Origin: Chloroflexota bacterium
GTDB lineage: Bacteria > Chloroflexota > Dehalococcoidia > UBA2247 > RBG-13-53-26
DNA length: 14,258 nucleotides
NCBI GenBank assembly: GCA_003650185.1
Contig: QMOF01000032.1
Location: 1 to 14,258 of the forward strand
Reading direction: 5' to 3'
The notes beneath the pieces are model-generated. The model was given only the letters and a program-made list of their open reading frames with translations. It did no database searches and was not told where the DNA came from. Numbering within the stretch: position 1 is the first letter of the stretch; the number at the start of each line of letters is the position of its first letter. The translations under genes and the position numbers were made by a program. Below, one piece after another: positions 7,213 through 13,685 of the stretch.

Positions 7213-7404
7213 GTGCCTATTGTGAGGGTGGAAATGTGGTCGGGGAGGACCCACGAGCAGAAGGCGGATCTCGCCCGGCTTATCACCGAGGCGGTGGTGA
7301 ACGTGGCCGGCACCAGGCCCGAGGTAGTCACCGTCATTTTCGAAGACGTGCCGAGGGAGAACTGGGCTGTGGGTGGCGTCCTTGCCTCGGATGCTGGCAA
7401 GTAG
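7213..7404 (+). CDS. 4-oxalocrotonate tautomerase family protein
   Basis: This protein has 63 residues before Met removal, the standard size for the 4-OT family, which uses an N-terminal proline as acid-base catalyst. The GTG at 7213 is chosen because it places Pro directly after Met (PIVRVEMWSGR) and has GGAGGTGA (7201-7208) 4 nt upstream; the in-frame GTG at 7195 would bury the proline. Arg11 of the family is present (SGR). The position of 4-OT Arg39 is Thr (VVTVIF), and Phe50 is Trp (ENWAVGG). Thus it probably acts on a substrate other than 4-oxalocrotonate. A lone gene; no aromatic meta-cleavage genes are adjacent. Confidence 0.9.
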   Translation: MPIVRVEMWSGRTHEQKADLARLITEAVVNVAGTRPEVVTVIFEDVPRENWAVGGVLASDAGK

Positions 7405-7536
7405 CACTTGAGGCATTGGCACGGCGTCGGTCTGCGCCTTGCCGTTGCCGCTACGCCTGCAGCCTGGCATCTGCGTATAACAGCGTTTGTGCGAAGAAGT
7501 GCGCCTGGGTTCGTTGGCCTTATGAGGGAGGCGGAT

Positions 7537-7872
7537 ATGGAAGACGCACTCTCGGAAAGGGATAAGGCCGAGCAAATCGCGGAGCACCTGAGGCAGGAAC
7601 CGTATCGCTTGCTCATCAACGATTGCCTCACCAAGTCTATCCGTTTCAGGCGCGAATGCAGGAAGCTCGGAATAGATGCCAGGCTGGTCTTCTGTGCTGG
7701 TCTGGTGCCGGCCAGGATACCCATTCTTGGCCGGAGAATCACCGTGTTGGTGCTCCACGCCTGGGGTGAGGTGGCAGGCGAACGAATGGAGGTATCACGC
7801 CCTCTGGGTGCGGAGGGGATACTGGGAATCCGGCCTGTGGAGATCAGGCCGGTTCTGGCCCTGAGGCGCTAG
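7537..7872 (+). CDS. Small transglutaminase-like superfamily protein
   Basis: This 111-residue protein has the sequence of a minimal transglutaminase-like cysteine fold. NDCLTKSIRF holds Cys30 at the start of a helix. GIDARLVFCAGL follows, and then LHAWGEVAGERMEV holds His74 and Glu85. The order Cys, His, acidic residue and the 'HAW.EV.G' block recall Transglut_core3 proteins such as lasso-peptide protease B2 subunits. The ATG at 7537 has GAGGGAGG (7525-7532) 4 nt upstream; an ATG at 7522 has no such site. Longer upstream frames are not supported. No lasso precursor or B1-type gene is nearby, so the role is unknown. A perfect hairpin lies in the last codons. Confidence 0.7.
   Translation: MEDALSERDKAEQIAEHLRQEPYRLLINDCLTKSIRFRRECRKLGIDARLVFCAGLVPARIPILGRRITVLVLHAWGEVAGERMEVSRPLGAEGILGIRPVEIRPVLALRR
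7830..7852. repeat. Perfect 8-bp inverted repeat inside the 3' end of the transglutaminase-like gene
   Basis: CCGGCCTG (7830-7837) and CAGGCCGG (7845-7852) are exact reverse complements around a 7-nt loop. In RNA this is a strong GC hairpin, ending 20 bp before the stop. No T-run follows, so it is not a classical intrinsic terminator. Confidence 0.6.
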
Positions 7873-8186
7873 TTGCGGGGGGGGCGCTGCACGGAGAAGG
7901 GCCGCAGGTCCACCGACGGCGGAGTGGGGAGGCGGTCGGCGTGCCGCTTTGCTGGCCGCGGCGTCTGCATTTGTCCTCGATAGCCAGTTCCCCTGGTCGC
8001 CGCTCAGCCCCTGCAGTCCTTTCGGGTGAGAAGACCACCGCATGGCAGATAGCAGTCCTGCCGAACAGGCAAACGGGGGGAGGGGTGGGTGAAGGCGTAG
8101 GCAATGGCTTGCTGACCGTGGATGGTAGTCGGTGTGGGTGAGGGAGTTTACCGCCGGGCAGCCCTGTGCCCGATGAGAGGCTGCTG
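7873..8186. other. 314-bp stretch without a recognisable gene
   Basis: All frames on both strands were read. Those open here give Pro/Arg/Ser-rich products with no family resemblance and no convincing ribosome-binding site. The stretch has G-rich runs (after 7876 and around 8078) and no clear terminator with a T-run. It may be decayed DNA like that at 6593-7041, but no fossil could be identified. Confidence 0.6.
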
Positions 8187-8195
8187 TGCTATAAT
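8187..8195 (+). promoter_or_regulatory. Extended -10 promoter of the NTF2-like gene
   Basis: TGCTATAAT matches the extended -10 consensus TGnTATAAT exactly. No good -35 box is found 17 bp upstream, which extended -10 promoters do not need. Transcription would start near 8202, leaving a leader of about 58 nt with two purine-rich ribosome-binding sites (8213-8220 and 8241-8249). Confidence 0.55.
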
Positions 8196-8259
8196 GGTCG
8201 CCGAATTGCGCCAAAGGAGGCGAGGCCCACAGAAAACGTGAAAGGAGGGTTTGCGCAAG

Positions 8260-8661
8260 GTGATTGGAACGATAGCCGCCAGGAACAGGGTGCGTTCGGC
8301 GTATGATTCACTGAACCGGCGCGACCTCGACTCGTTTCTGAGCCAGTTCACGGACGATGCCAAGTTCGTCTTTCCAACCGGGGAGCTGGAGGGAAAGGAG
8401 GCCATCGGGGAGTGGTTCCAGAAGATGATGGAGCGCTTCCCTGGGGTCAGTTTCACTCTTAACAGTCTCTGTGTTGAGAGGGTGTTTGCCTTTGGTGGCA
8501 CGAACGTGGTTACGGCAGAGTGGGATCTGGTTCTTGCCAATGCAAAGGGCGAGGAGTTCCGGAACACTGGAGTAGATGTGTTCAGCCTGGGGAAGGGGAA
8601 GGTGGCCGCGGTGCGGAGCTATATGTTCGACATTGACGTGCAGAAGAAGGCATGGGCGTGA
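8260..8661 (+). CDS. NTF2-like / SnoaL-like small protein
   Basis: This is a protein of about 133 residues with the NTF2-like cone fold of SnoaL, ketosteroid isomerase and limonene epoxide hydrolase relatives. 'AYDSLNRRDLDSFLSQFTDD' is the typical N-terminal helix block, followed by FVFPTGELEGKEAIGEWF and later the strand 'GEEFRNTGVDVFSLGKGKV'. The substrate pocket cannot be assigned. The start is uncertain. The GTG at 8260 lies 10 nt after AAAGGAGGG (8241-8249); the in-frame TTG at 8251 is too close to it (1 nt) to be favoured. The gene has its own extended -10 promoter and appears monocistronic, with a tRNA gene downstream. Confidence 0.8.
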   Translation: MIGTIAARNRVRSAYDSLNRRDLDSFLSQFTDDAKFVFPTGELEGKEAIGEWFQKMMERFPGVSFTLNSLCVERVFAFGGTNVVTAEWDLVLANAKGEEFRNTGVDVFSLGKGKVAAVRSYMFDIDVQKKAWA

Positions 8662-8767
8662 GGTAGTGCCCGCACACTCTAGCGACAGGCGTGCCGCTTG
8701 CCAGGCTCCGTCGCGCTACATTGCTGCACTCTCTCCGCGGTAAGTCCAGGGAGTCGAGACCCAGCTT

Positions 8768-8849
8768 GGGGAAGTGCCGGAATTGGCAGACGGGCCGGAC
8801 TTAGGATCCGGTGCCTTCGGGCGTGGGGGTTCGAGTCCCCCCTTCCCCA
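8768..8849 (+). tRNA. tRNA-Leu (anticodon UAG)
   Basis: A complete cloverleaf can be drawn by hand. The acceptor GGGGAAG (8768-8774) pairs with CTTCCCC (8842-8848). The anticodon stem CCGGA/TCCGG (8795-8799, 8807-8811) holds the loop CTTAGGA with anticodon TAG at 8802-8804. An extra variable stem (GCC...GGC, about 8813-8822) marks it as type II, as expected for leucine. The T arm GGGGG-TTCGAGT-CCCCC covers 8825-8841. The discriminator is A8849, and CCA is not encoded. It reads CUA and probably other CUN codons. Confidence 0.95.
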
Positions 8850-8939
8850 TGTTCCATGTTCCTTCCTCCGCTGTTCACCCTCCTCATCCCACAAGAGGTG
8901 ACCGCCTTAACTGTAGTGTAACCCGTGGGTAACCATCAC

Positions 8940-8975
8940 GTGACCTGCCGTAACCGTCAGGTTAATGGTCACCTG
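8940..8975. repeat. Nested, mutually exclusive inverted repeats
   Basis: GTGACC (8940-8945) is the reverse complement of GGTCAC (8967-8972), and ACCTG (8943-8947) of CAGGT (8958-8962). CAGGT can instead pair with ACCTG at 8971-8975. The copies lie between the tRNA and the Zn-ribbon gene, in a stretch with repeated TAACC/GGTTA words (8918-8965). It could be a regulator-binding site or two alternative RNA hairpins. Function is not known. Confidence 0.45.
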
Positions 8976-9090
8976 CTACCCTCATTAGTGGGGGTCCCAG
9001 GCCCGTGTTGCAGCTTTACCCACGCTGGTGTGGTGTTGGGGTGTGCAGGCGCCACCTGGGACTCGCGAGTGACCTGGATGGGAGGTTGAC

Positions 9091-9348
9091 ATGGAGCTGG
9101 ATCCGGTAGCGCGCACGGATGAGTCCCTGGAGCGGCGACAGTGCTGTCACCACTGGGTAATACAGCCTCCGAAAGACTTCGTGAGCAGAGGGGTGTGCAA
9201 GATATGCGGAGAAGTGAGGCAGTTCAAGAATGAGCTGGACCCGTCTTGCTACAACGAGAGGACATGGCCCGCCAGGAAAGCCACCGGCCTGGGCAATGCC
9301 AGGTTTCTGGCCAAGGCGGTACGACTGAAGAAGATGGACTTTGCCTAG
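9091..9348 (+). CDS. Small Zn-ribbon protein with HHWVIxPP motif
   Basis: This 85-residue protein has one compact zinc-binding module: CCHHWVIQPP (Cys18/Cys19, His20/His21) followed by SRGVCKICGEVRQFKN (Cys36, Cys39). The block 'C.HHWVI.PP....S.GVC..CG....F.N' is one I recall from small uncharacterised proteins of Chloroflexota and Actinobacteria; the function is unknown. The rest is charged, ending in a basic 'AKAVRLKKMDFA' tail, with no signal peptide or membrane segment. GGGAGG (9080-9085) lies 5 nt before the ATG. A transcriptional or ribosome-associated accessory role would fit the size and charge but is only a guess. The gene stands alone. Confidence 0.75.
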   Translation: MELDPVARTDESLERRQCCHHWVIQPPKDFVSRGVCKICGEVRQFKNELDPSCYNERTWPARKATGLGNARFLAKAVRLKKMDFA

Positions 9349-9369
9349 GCACATCCGTGCGGGAGCTGG

Positions 9370-9870
9370 TTACGGAACGTGCTTTTGCAGCAACTCCCTT
9401 GCCCAGGCCCGAGCACGTTGCAGGCTGGTGTCATCCGGCTGGCCCAGCGTGGACGGGCGGTCCTTCGCCCAGGCAGCCAGTCTCTCATCGCCACTCTTTG
9501 ACATGAGGTCAGCCACCTGCTCGCTCAGCTCCCCCTGGCAGTCGAACATGCCTACCAGATTGGCACCAGCGGCCAGCGCCCGGCAGTTGGCCAGCCACTG
9601 CTGGAGGTCTGTGGAATCCTCGGGTGCGGCGTGGGTTATGAACAGTGCCAGGTTCTTGCCGGCAGCGTGCTTTTCCATGAAAGCGGCTGCCTGCTGTGCC
9701 GGGCCAAACGCCTGAATGGGGAAGCCGAGGAATGTCAGGTTATAGCCGTCGAGGCTGTCCACCTGGGCCAGTTCCCTGATCTCTTTGCTTGCCTGTATCT
9801 CCTGGAATATGGCTTCTGCAACCTTCCTGGTATTGCCACTCTGTGAGAAATAGGTGACCAGGACCTTCAT
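9370..9870 (-). CDS. Flavodoxin-like protein
   Basis: This 166-residue protein has a flavodoxin fold. It starts MKVLVTYFSQSGNTRKVAEA, in which SQSGNT (residues 9-14) is the FMN-phosphate loop. The strand LTFLGFPIQAFGPAQQAAAF and LALFITHAAPE follow in the usual order for the FMN-ring loops. It probably shuttles electrons or acts as an FMN reductase subunit in the cytosol. The ATG at 9870 is chosen because AAAGGAGG (9878-9885 on the complement) is 7 nt before it and because the family start aligns exactly. An upstream in-frame ATG at 10002 would add 44 non-family residues. The gene is divergent from the HEVGH-protein gene. Confidence 0.85.
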   Translation of the reverse strand: MKVLVTYFSQSGNTRKVAEAIFQEIQASKEIRELAQVDSLDGYNLTFLGFPIQAFGPAQQAAAFMEKHAAGKNLALFITHAAPEDSTDLQQWLANCRALAAGANLVGMFDCQGELSEQVADLMSKSGDERLAAWAKDRPSTLGQPDDTSLQRARAWARELLQKHVP

Positions 9871-9885
9871 CGAAGCGCCTCCTTT

Positions 9886-10342
9886 CGCAGGCTTGCTGCC
9901 GAGGGGGCATGTCGCATTGCTGGCAGCATTCCCTTTCACCGGCAATGCACCGTGCGCCGGTCCCCCCGTCTTAAGGATAAGCACCTGCCGTAAAGAAATC
10001 ATAAGACCGACCAGGGAAATGTTGCAAAGCTGCGGTATCTACCTGGGCCGCCGAAGCGAGTCTCAGCCTGCCGAAGCACAGGCAGAGCAGCAACATCGAG
10101 GACTCACAGCGTTGCGCGTGTTAACGGGCAATCGCAGCTTGTGGGTGATTGATTCACCACAGATTAACCCAGGATTCACCGCGGATTCACTGTATACCCA
10201 TATCATTTGAGCTGAGGGCTTCGAGTCCGGAGGGGGCTTGTAGCCCTGGCAGAGTGCGTGGATCGAGTATGACGCTTCAAACAAGGGCCAGGCGGACAGC
10301 AAGGGGAGAGGGCGCCCTGGGGGCAAGGAGAGGACCGGGGTA
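9886..10342. other. Divergent intergenic region (about 457 bp) between flavodoxin and HEVGH-protein genes
   Basis: No credible gene is seen; the open frames here are shadows without family resemblance. The region should carry the two divergent promoters. None matches consensus well, and weak TA-rich stretches occur near 9970-10010 and 10190-10210. An imperfect tandem repeat lies at 10151-10194. Confidence 0.6.
10151..10194. repeat. Two imperfect 22-bp tandem repeats
   Basis: The copies at 10151-10172 and 10173-10194 both begin GATTCACC and share 'GATTCACCrCrGATT(A/C)AC'. They differ at a few positions near the 3' ends. Both copies hold internal GATT words, suggesting slippage or a repeated protein-binding site. 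They lie 149 bp before the HEVGH gene. Confidence 0.55.
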
Positions 10343-11464
10343 ATGGGGCAGGAGGCCGCGCATACCTGGAAGGCCAAGTCCCGGTTTACGGGGCAGGAGG
10401 GGAAAGCGCGCAGGAGCCAGGTGAAAGGGAGTCTTTCAGAGGAGGCGCTTCTTCCCGAGAGCCGTCATGAATCTCAGATAGAAGCCCTGGGCGCCGATTA
10501 CAGCGAAGGCACCTTCAATCGACACGCAGGTCACTTATCGAAGCTGCTACATAGCGGACCGCCGGAAGGCCCTCAAGCGGTCGCTCTGCTGCCCATCTTG
10601 CAGAAGGCCTACGGTAATCGGTATGTCAATCACTTGCTGGGTAGTATTCGACGGAGCGCGGCTGAAGGTGTCTTGCTCTCGACGGCGCCCAGACCGACCC
10701 CTGCCCCTGGACAGGGCCCGGCGGAGGAAGAGGGGGTAGCGCGTGAGGCGGGGCCAGCAACCACAGCGCCCGACCTCGCCAGGGAGGCCGCCCTGCGGCC
10801 TGCCGGGGCGAGCGAGCGCGGTCCTGCGGTTGGCACGCTGGATGCTAGCGTGGTCTCCAGGGTGTTCATTGACGGTGGCAGCACAGGCACCGATACAGTG
10901 TGGTGGGCTGGGGGCAGGGGCGCGCGGGGCAACCAGGGAGTGGGCAGCATCCAAAGCGAAATCAGGCCTGTGTATGAGCACGCTCCCGCGGCCGGTGGAG
11001 GAGGGAGGCACAGAGCCTGGGTTCGCGAAGGGACCGGTGTGTTGGAGGTGGAACGTTCCTATGTTAGTCCTAGAGAGGGCGCGAACGGGAATGACTGGTA
11101 CATAACCAGTGGTGCCCACGGGCGCATTGAGACGCACGAAGTCGGCCACGTGAACCAGAGCCGCGCTTACTATGACAGGCACCTGGCGCCCATCGAAGCC
11201 GCGGTGGCCGATTGCACCGGTCGCGCAAAGGCGGTGGAGGGCGAGTCAACCGAGGACTGTACGCGTATCCTCGATGCACGGATCGGGTGGGACGCCGGGG
11301 TAGAGGAGTTCAGGAGGAACGATAGGGTCTGCAACACTCCGGGTGGAACTTGGGATACACAGGAGCAGGCGACAGCCGACTGGTACTATGACTATGGCCC
11401 GCGGACAGTCGAGGAGCACAGCTACGCGCACTACGTGGACCAAAGGCCGGGCCCGGGAGCATAG
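10343..11464 (+). CDS. Putative injection-system cargo: leader, Pro/Ala linker and HEVGH metalloprotease-like domain
   Basis: This 373-residue protein has three parts. Residues 57-102 start TFNRHAGHLSKLLH and run into LQKAYGNRYVNHLLG, a signature I associate with N-termini of eCIS (extracellular contractile injection system) cargo and DUF4157-type proteins. A low-complexity Pro/Ala/Gly/Glu linker covers about 113-165. The C-terminal domain (about 165-373) holds ETHEVGHVNQ with the zinc-protease motif HExxH at 265-269, and three cysteines (291, 306, 330). There is no Sec signal peptide, which fits non-Sec delivery. Start ATG 10343 has GAGGA (10330-10334) 8 nt upstream. No injection-system structural gene lies in the window. 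It could instead be an inactive or regulatory HExxH protein. Leader and motif are seen; the role is inferred. Confidence 0.72.
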   Translation: MGQEAAHTWKAKSRFTGQEGKARRSQVKGSLSEEALLPESRHESQIEALGADYSEGTFNRHAGHLSKLLHSGPPEGPQAVALLPILQKAYGNRYVNHLLGSIRRSAAEGVLLSTAPRPTPAPGQGPAEEEGVAREAGPATTAPDLAREAALRPAGASERGPAVGTLDASVVSRVFIDGGSTGTDTVWWAGGRGARGNQGVGSIQSEIRPVYEHAPAAGGGGRHRAWVREGTGVLEVERSYVSPREGANGNDWYITSGAHGRIETHEVGHVNQSRAYYDRHLAPIEAAVADCTGRAKAVEGESTEDCTRILDARIGWDAGVEEFRRNDRVCNTPGGTWDTQEQATADWYYDYGPRTVEEHSYAHYVDQRPGPGA

Positions 11465-11502
11465 AGCTTGTGGCTTTGGCTAGGCTCCGATGTGACCGCA
11501 AT

Positions 11503-11530
11503 CAGCCCCAAAAGAGGAGGTCGGGGGCTG
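11503..11530 (+). promoter_or_regulatory. RNA hairpin just before the Ig-like gene, with a decoy Shine-Dalgarno in its loop
   Basis: CAGCCCC (11503-11509) pairs with GGGGCTG (11524-11530), a perfect 7-bp GC-rich stem with a 14-nt loop. The loop holds AGGAGG (11515-11520), and the stem ends where the real site GGAGGTGG (11530-11537) begins. It might tune translation of the next gene, or be coincidence. Confidence 0.3.
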
Positions 11531-11543
11531 GAGGTGGGATGGG

Positions 11544-11930
11544 ATGAAGCTGGTGTTGAGAGCAGAGAAGCGTACCTGGAGTGCTGGTGAGGAGGTGGCA
11601 GTCCAGCTCATAGCTATCAATGATAGCTATGAAGTGGTAGCCCTGGACAGGCGGTTGCTGGTGGGCCCGAATCCCGTACCGGCCAAGTTAGAAGGCATCC
11701 CCTTTCCGGTCTCGGTGGAGCCAGCCTTCTCGAGGGAAGAGCAGAACGTGGTGATGCTCAATCCCTGGTGCTTCTACGGCCGTGAGCGTTTCTGGAAGTT
11801 CCCTGCCGGGCGGGTCACATTCTATGGATACCTGCTGCGTCGGCCGGTCGAGGGGGTGCCCCCCGAGGGGCCGAAAGACTACGAAGCGCTGGCCGTGGCG
11901 GCAGAGCCTCTTGTACTGAGGGTACGTTAG
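11544..11930 (+). CDS. Ig-like beta-sandwich protein, possible partner of the HEVGH protein
   Basis: This 128-residue protein is predicted to be mainly beta. 'WSAGEEVAVQLIAINDSYEV' has the 'G..V.V.L...N.S...V' pattern of Ig-like domains such as the intracellular proteinase inhibitor fold. It ends with the strand 'AAEPLVLRVR'. The middle, LNPWCFYGRERFWKFPAGRV, is aromatic-rich. No signal peptide or membrane segment is visible. GGAGGTGG (11530-11537) lies 6 nt before the ATG at 11544. The gene starts 79 nt after the HEVGH gene with the same orientation, so it may be an inhibitor or immunity-type partner of that putative protease. This is inference from fold type and position; I do not recognise a named family. 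Confidence 0.65.
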   Translation: MKLVLRAEKRTWSAGEEVAVQLIAINDSYEVVALDRRLLVGPNPVPAKLEGIPFPVSVEPAFSREEQNVVMLNPWCFYGRERFWKFPAGRVTFYGYLLRRPVEGVPPEGPKDYEALAVAAEPLVLRVR

Positions 11931-12065
11931 GCGCGCCGCCTCCCCGGCAGTCAGTGGCTTGGCGGAGACGTCAGGGCAGCGAAAGGAGTACCCCGGCTGG
12001 GCGTCCCAACTGACATATAGTCTCAGGAGACAGCACACTAGCTGAGCAGTTGGACGGGAGGTCCG

Positions 12066-12509
12066 ATGAAAGTCGTCCGGAGCGAGATCGACATTGACGC
12101 CCCAGCCGAGAGAGTATGGAACATAGTGGTCGATCTGGCACGTTACCCGGAATGGAACCCATTCACTCCGAGGATAGGGGCGGAGAGCATAGTGGTCGGA
12201 AAAGAGTTCACCCTGGACTGCTGGATGACCGAGAAACAGCTATTGAGGGACGAGAAAGAGGTGTTCCTGGCCTACGAGCCGGAGCAGTACAGGGTGTGCT
12301 GGGGGACGTCGAGGACGAGAGGGAGGCCTGGGATAAAGAGCTTCCGCTGGCAAATCTGCCAGCCCCTGGACGGCCACCGAACGCATTTCATCAATTACGA
12401 GGAGTTTCACGGGGTTCTGGCGCCGCTGGTGAACCTGCTATATGGCAAGAAGCTGCAGCGCGCTTTCGATCGCTACTGCCGCGCTCTCAAGGGGCGCGCT
12501 GAGTCTTGA
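12066..12509 (+). CDS. SRPBCC family protein (START-like fold)
   Basis: This 147-residue protein is a polyketide cyclase/dehydrase-like SRPBCC domain. It starts MKVVRSEIDIDAPAERVWNI and continues with the hallmark 'D.ARYPEWNPF' and 'VGKEFTLDCWM'. The C-terminal helix runs from about 'GVLAPLVNLLYGKKLQRAFD' to the end. Such proteins hold a hydrophobic ligand in a deep pocket; the ligand cannot be guessed here. GGGAGG (12056-12061) is 4 nt from the ATG. It is 135 nt from the Ig-like gene and may or may not share its transcript. It converges on the nitroreductase gene; 154 bp lie between them without a recognisable terminator. Confidence 0.85.
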   Translation: MKVVRSEIDIDAPAERVWNIVVDLARYPEWNPFTPRIGAESIVVGKEFTLDCWMTEKQLLRDEKEVFLAYEPEQYRVCWGTSRTRGRPGIKSFRWQICQPLDGHRTHFINYEEFHGVLAPLVNLLYGKKLQRAFDRYCRALKGRAES

Positions 12510-12663
12510 GAATTGGCCTGCTGGTGCCAGCCGTGTGGTAGCGGCGGTGCTGCGCTGTGAAGGGGTACACTGAGGTGGCCTCGTGGCGCAGTGGGGCAGC
12601 GGCACCAGTTGCCTGGCGTCTCCGACCAGCCCCGGTGTCTTCTATGTCCAGATGACGGCTGGG

Positions 12664-13545
12664 TCATCTTTCCGTCCAGCTCGCAACGTACTCTGCGTCT
12701 CCGAACTGGGGGTGCGGTGTCTTCAACTCCCATGCGCCAGTAATACCTGTTTCCCTGGCGGCCAGCTCGAAATGACACATGGCGATTCCCATGTCGATGC
12801 GCTGAAGATCTATGCTTTTGAAAGCCCTGTCATACCCCCAGGTTCGCTTGAGGCAGAAGTGAAAGGCGCGGCACTCTTCTTCCCTGATTACCCGCCAGGG
12901 CTGGTTGTTGGAGGCAGAAGGCCCGAGCCTGACGCACTCAAGAGGTGTGGCATACTTGCCTGCGGCATCCTTGGATAGGGGCACGCCGATGCTACCGTCA
13001 AAAAACAGTTCCTCCCAGGGCTTTCTGGTGTCAGACCTGGCTAGGCGCCTGATGGCCTTCTCCCTGGCCGACCTTTTGTTGCGAGCGTGCCCGAGCGGGC
13101 TGACCGCCGGGACGACTTCATCCTCAGAGACCCCTATCCTCCTGGCGAAGTTGGCCCTCTTGAAGGTGCCGCCCAGCCAGCAGGTTCCCAGCCCCAGGGT
13201 CGTGGCGGCAAGTATCACCTTCTCGAAGCAGTATCCGACGTCCTCCATCGCCCCGTGACCACACCTGACGGCGCTGACGATGTACATCCTGGCCCCGCTG
13301 ATGAAGCCGTAAGTGCCGAACGTCTTGATCTCGGTCTTCTCGCTCTCCGACAAGTCGAGAAGGTCGAACCTTACCCTGTTGCCGAACGGTCCCTGGTGGG
13401 GCGAATCAAGAGCGGCGGCTATCCGCTGTTTCTTGTCTTCTTCGATGGGATGGTCTGCATAAGTCCTAACGGATACCCGCCGTTTGATGGCATCGATCGC
13501 TGATGCTGCATCCCTCTCAGCTATGTCCAGGAACAGGTCTGCCAT
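12664..13545 (-). CDS. Nitroreductase family protein (TM1586-like)
   Basis: This 293-residue protein is an FMN-dependent nitroreductase of the internally duplicated TM1586 type, longer than a classic nitroreductase (about 200 residues). 'RRVSVRTYADHP' (22-33) is the FMN-phosphate block, and GLGTCWLGGTFKR (118-130) the central one. 'LGPSASNNQPWRV' (207-219) is the second 'SA.N.QPW' block. It probably reduces quinones or flavin-type acceptors with NAD(P)H. The ATG at 13545 is chosen over one at 13596 because the family start follows it; the Shine-Dalgarno AGGCGGA is weak, 5 nt upstream. It is monocistronic and convergent with the SRPBCC gene. Confidence 0.85.
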   Translation of the reverse strand: MADLFLDIAERDAASAIDAIKRRVSVRTYADHPIEEDKKQRIAAALDSPHQGPFGNRVRFDLLDLSESEKTEIKTFGTYGFISGARMYIVSAVRCGHGAMEDVGYCFEKVILAATTLGLGTCWLGGTFKRANFARRIGVSEDEVVPAVSPLGHARNKRSAREKAIRRLARSDTRKPWEELFFDGSIGVPLSKDAAGKYATPLECVRLGPSASNNQPWRVIREEECRAFHFCLKRTWGYDRAFKSIDLQRIDMGIAMCHFELAARETGITGAWELKTPHPQFGDAEYVASWTER

Positions 13546-13685
13546 AGTGGTCCGCCTGATTTCTTGTGCCTGGCTTGGCACTGGCCACGCACCCACGGCG
13601 GGAGGCGCCTCGATTCGCTAACAGGGGCTCAAAGCGCATGCACGGTGCCGCATACCGAATGCGCCCAGCCGGTGCCATGTGGCCT
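13546..13685. other. Short region upstream of the nitroreductase gene with no gene seen
   Basis: Nothing with family resemblance is open here on either strand. It must hold the nitroreductase promoter; I see no consensus match. Confidence 0.5.

Noticed and set aside
7795..8214. 139-residue minus-strand ORF
   Set aside because: Pro/Ser/Ala/Arg-rich product, no ribosome-binding site, overlaps the end of the transglutaminase-like gene; a GC-rich shadow.
8238..8306. 22-codon leader ORF (GTG) overlapping the NTF2-like start
   Set aside because: The nearest good Shine-Dalgarno is 17 nt upstream, and the product is not distinctive.
10547..11182. 211-residue minus-strand ORF
   Set aside because: Antisense to the HEVGH gene; low-complexity Pro/Arg-rich translation, no start site support.
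12571..12640. tRNA-like 5' half ('GGCCTCGTGGCGCAGTGGGGCAGC')
   Set aside because: The D-arm look is suggestive, but no anticodon stem, T arm (GTTC) or pairing acceptor end follows. It could be a decayed remnant or chance.
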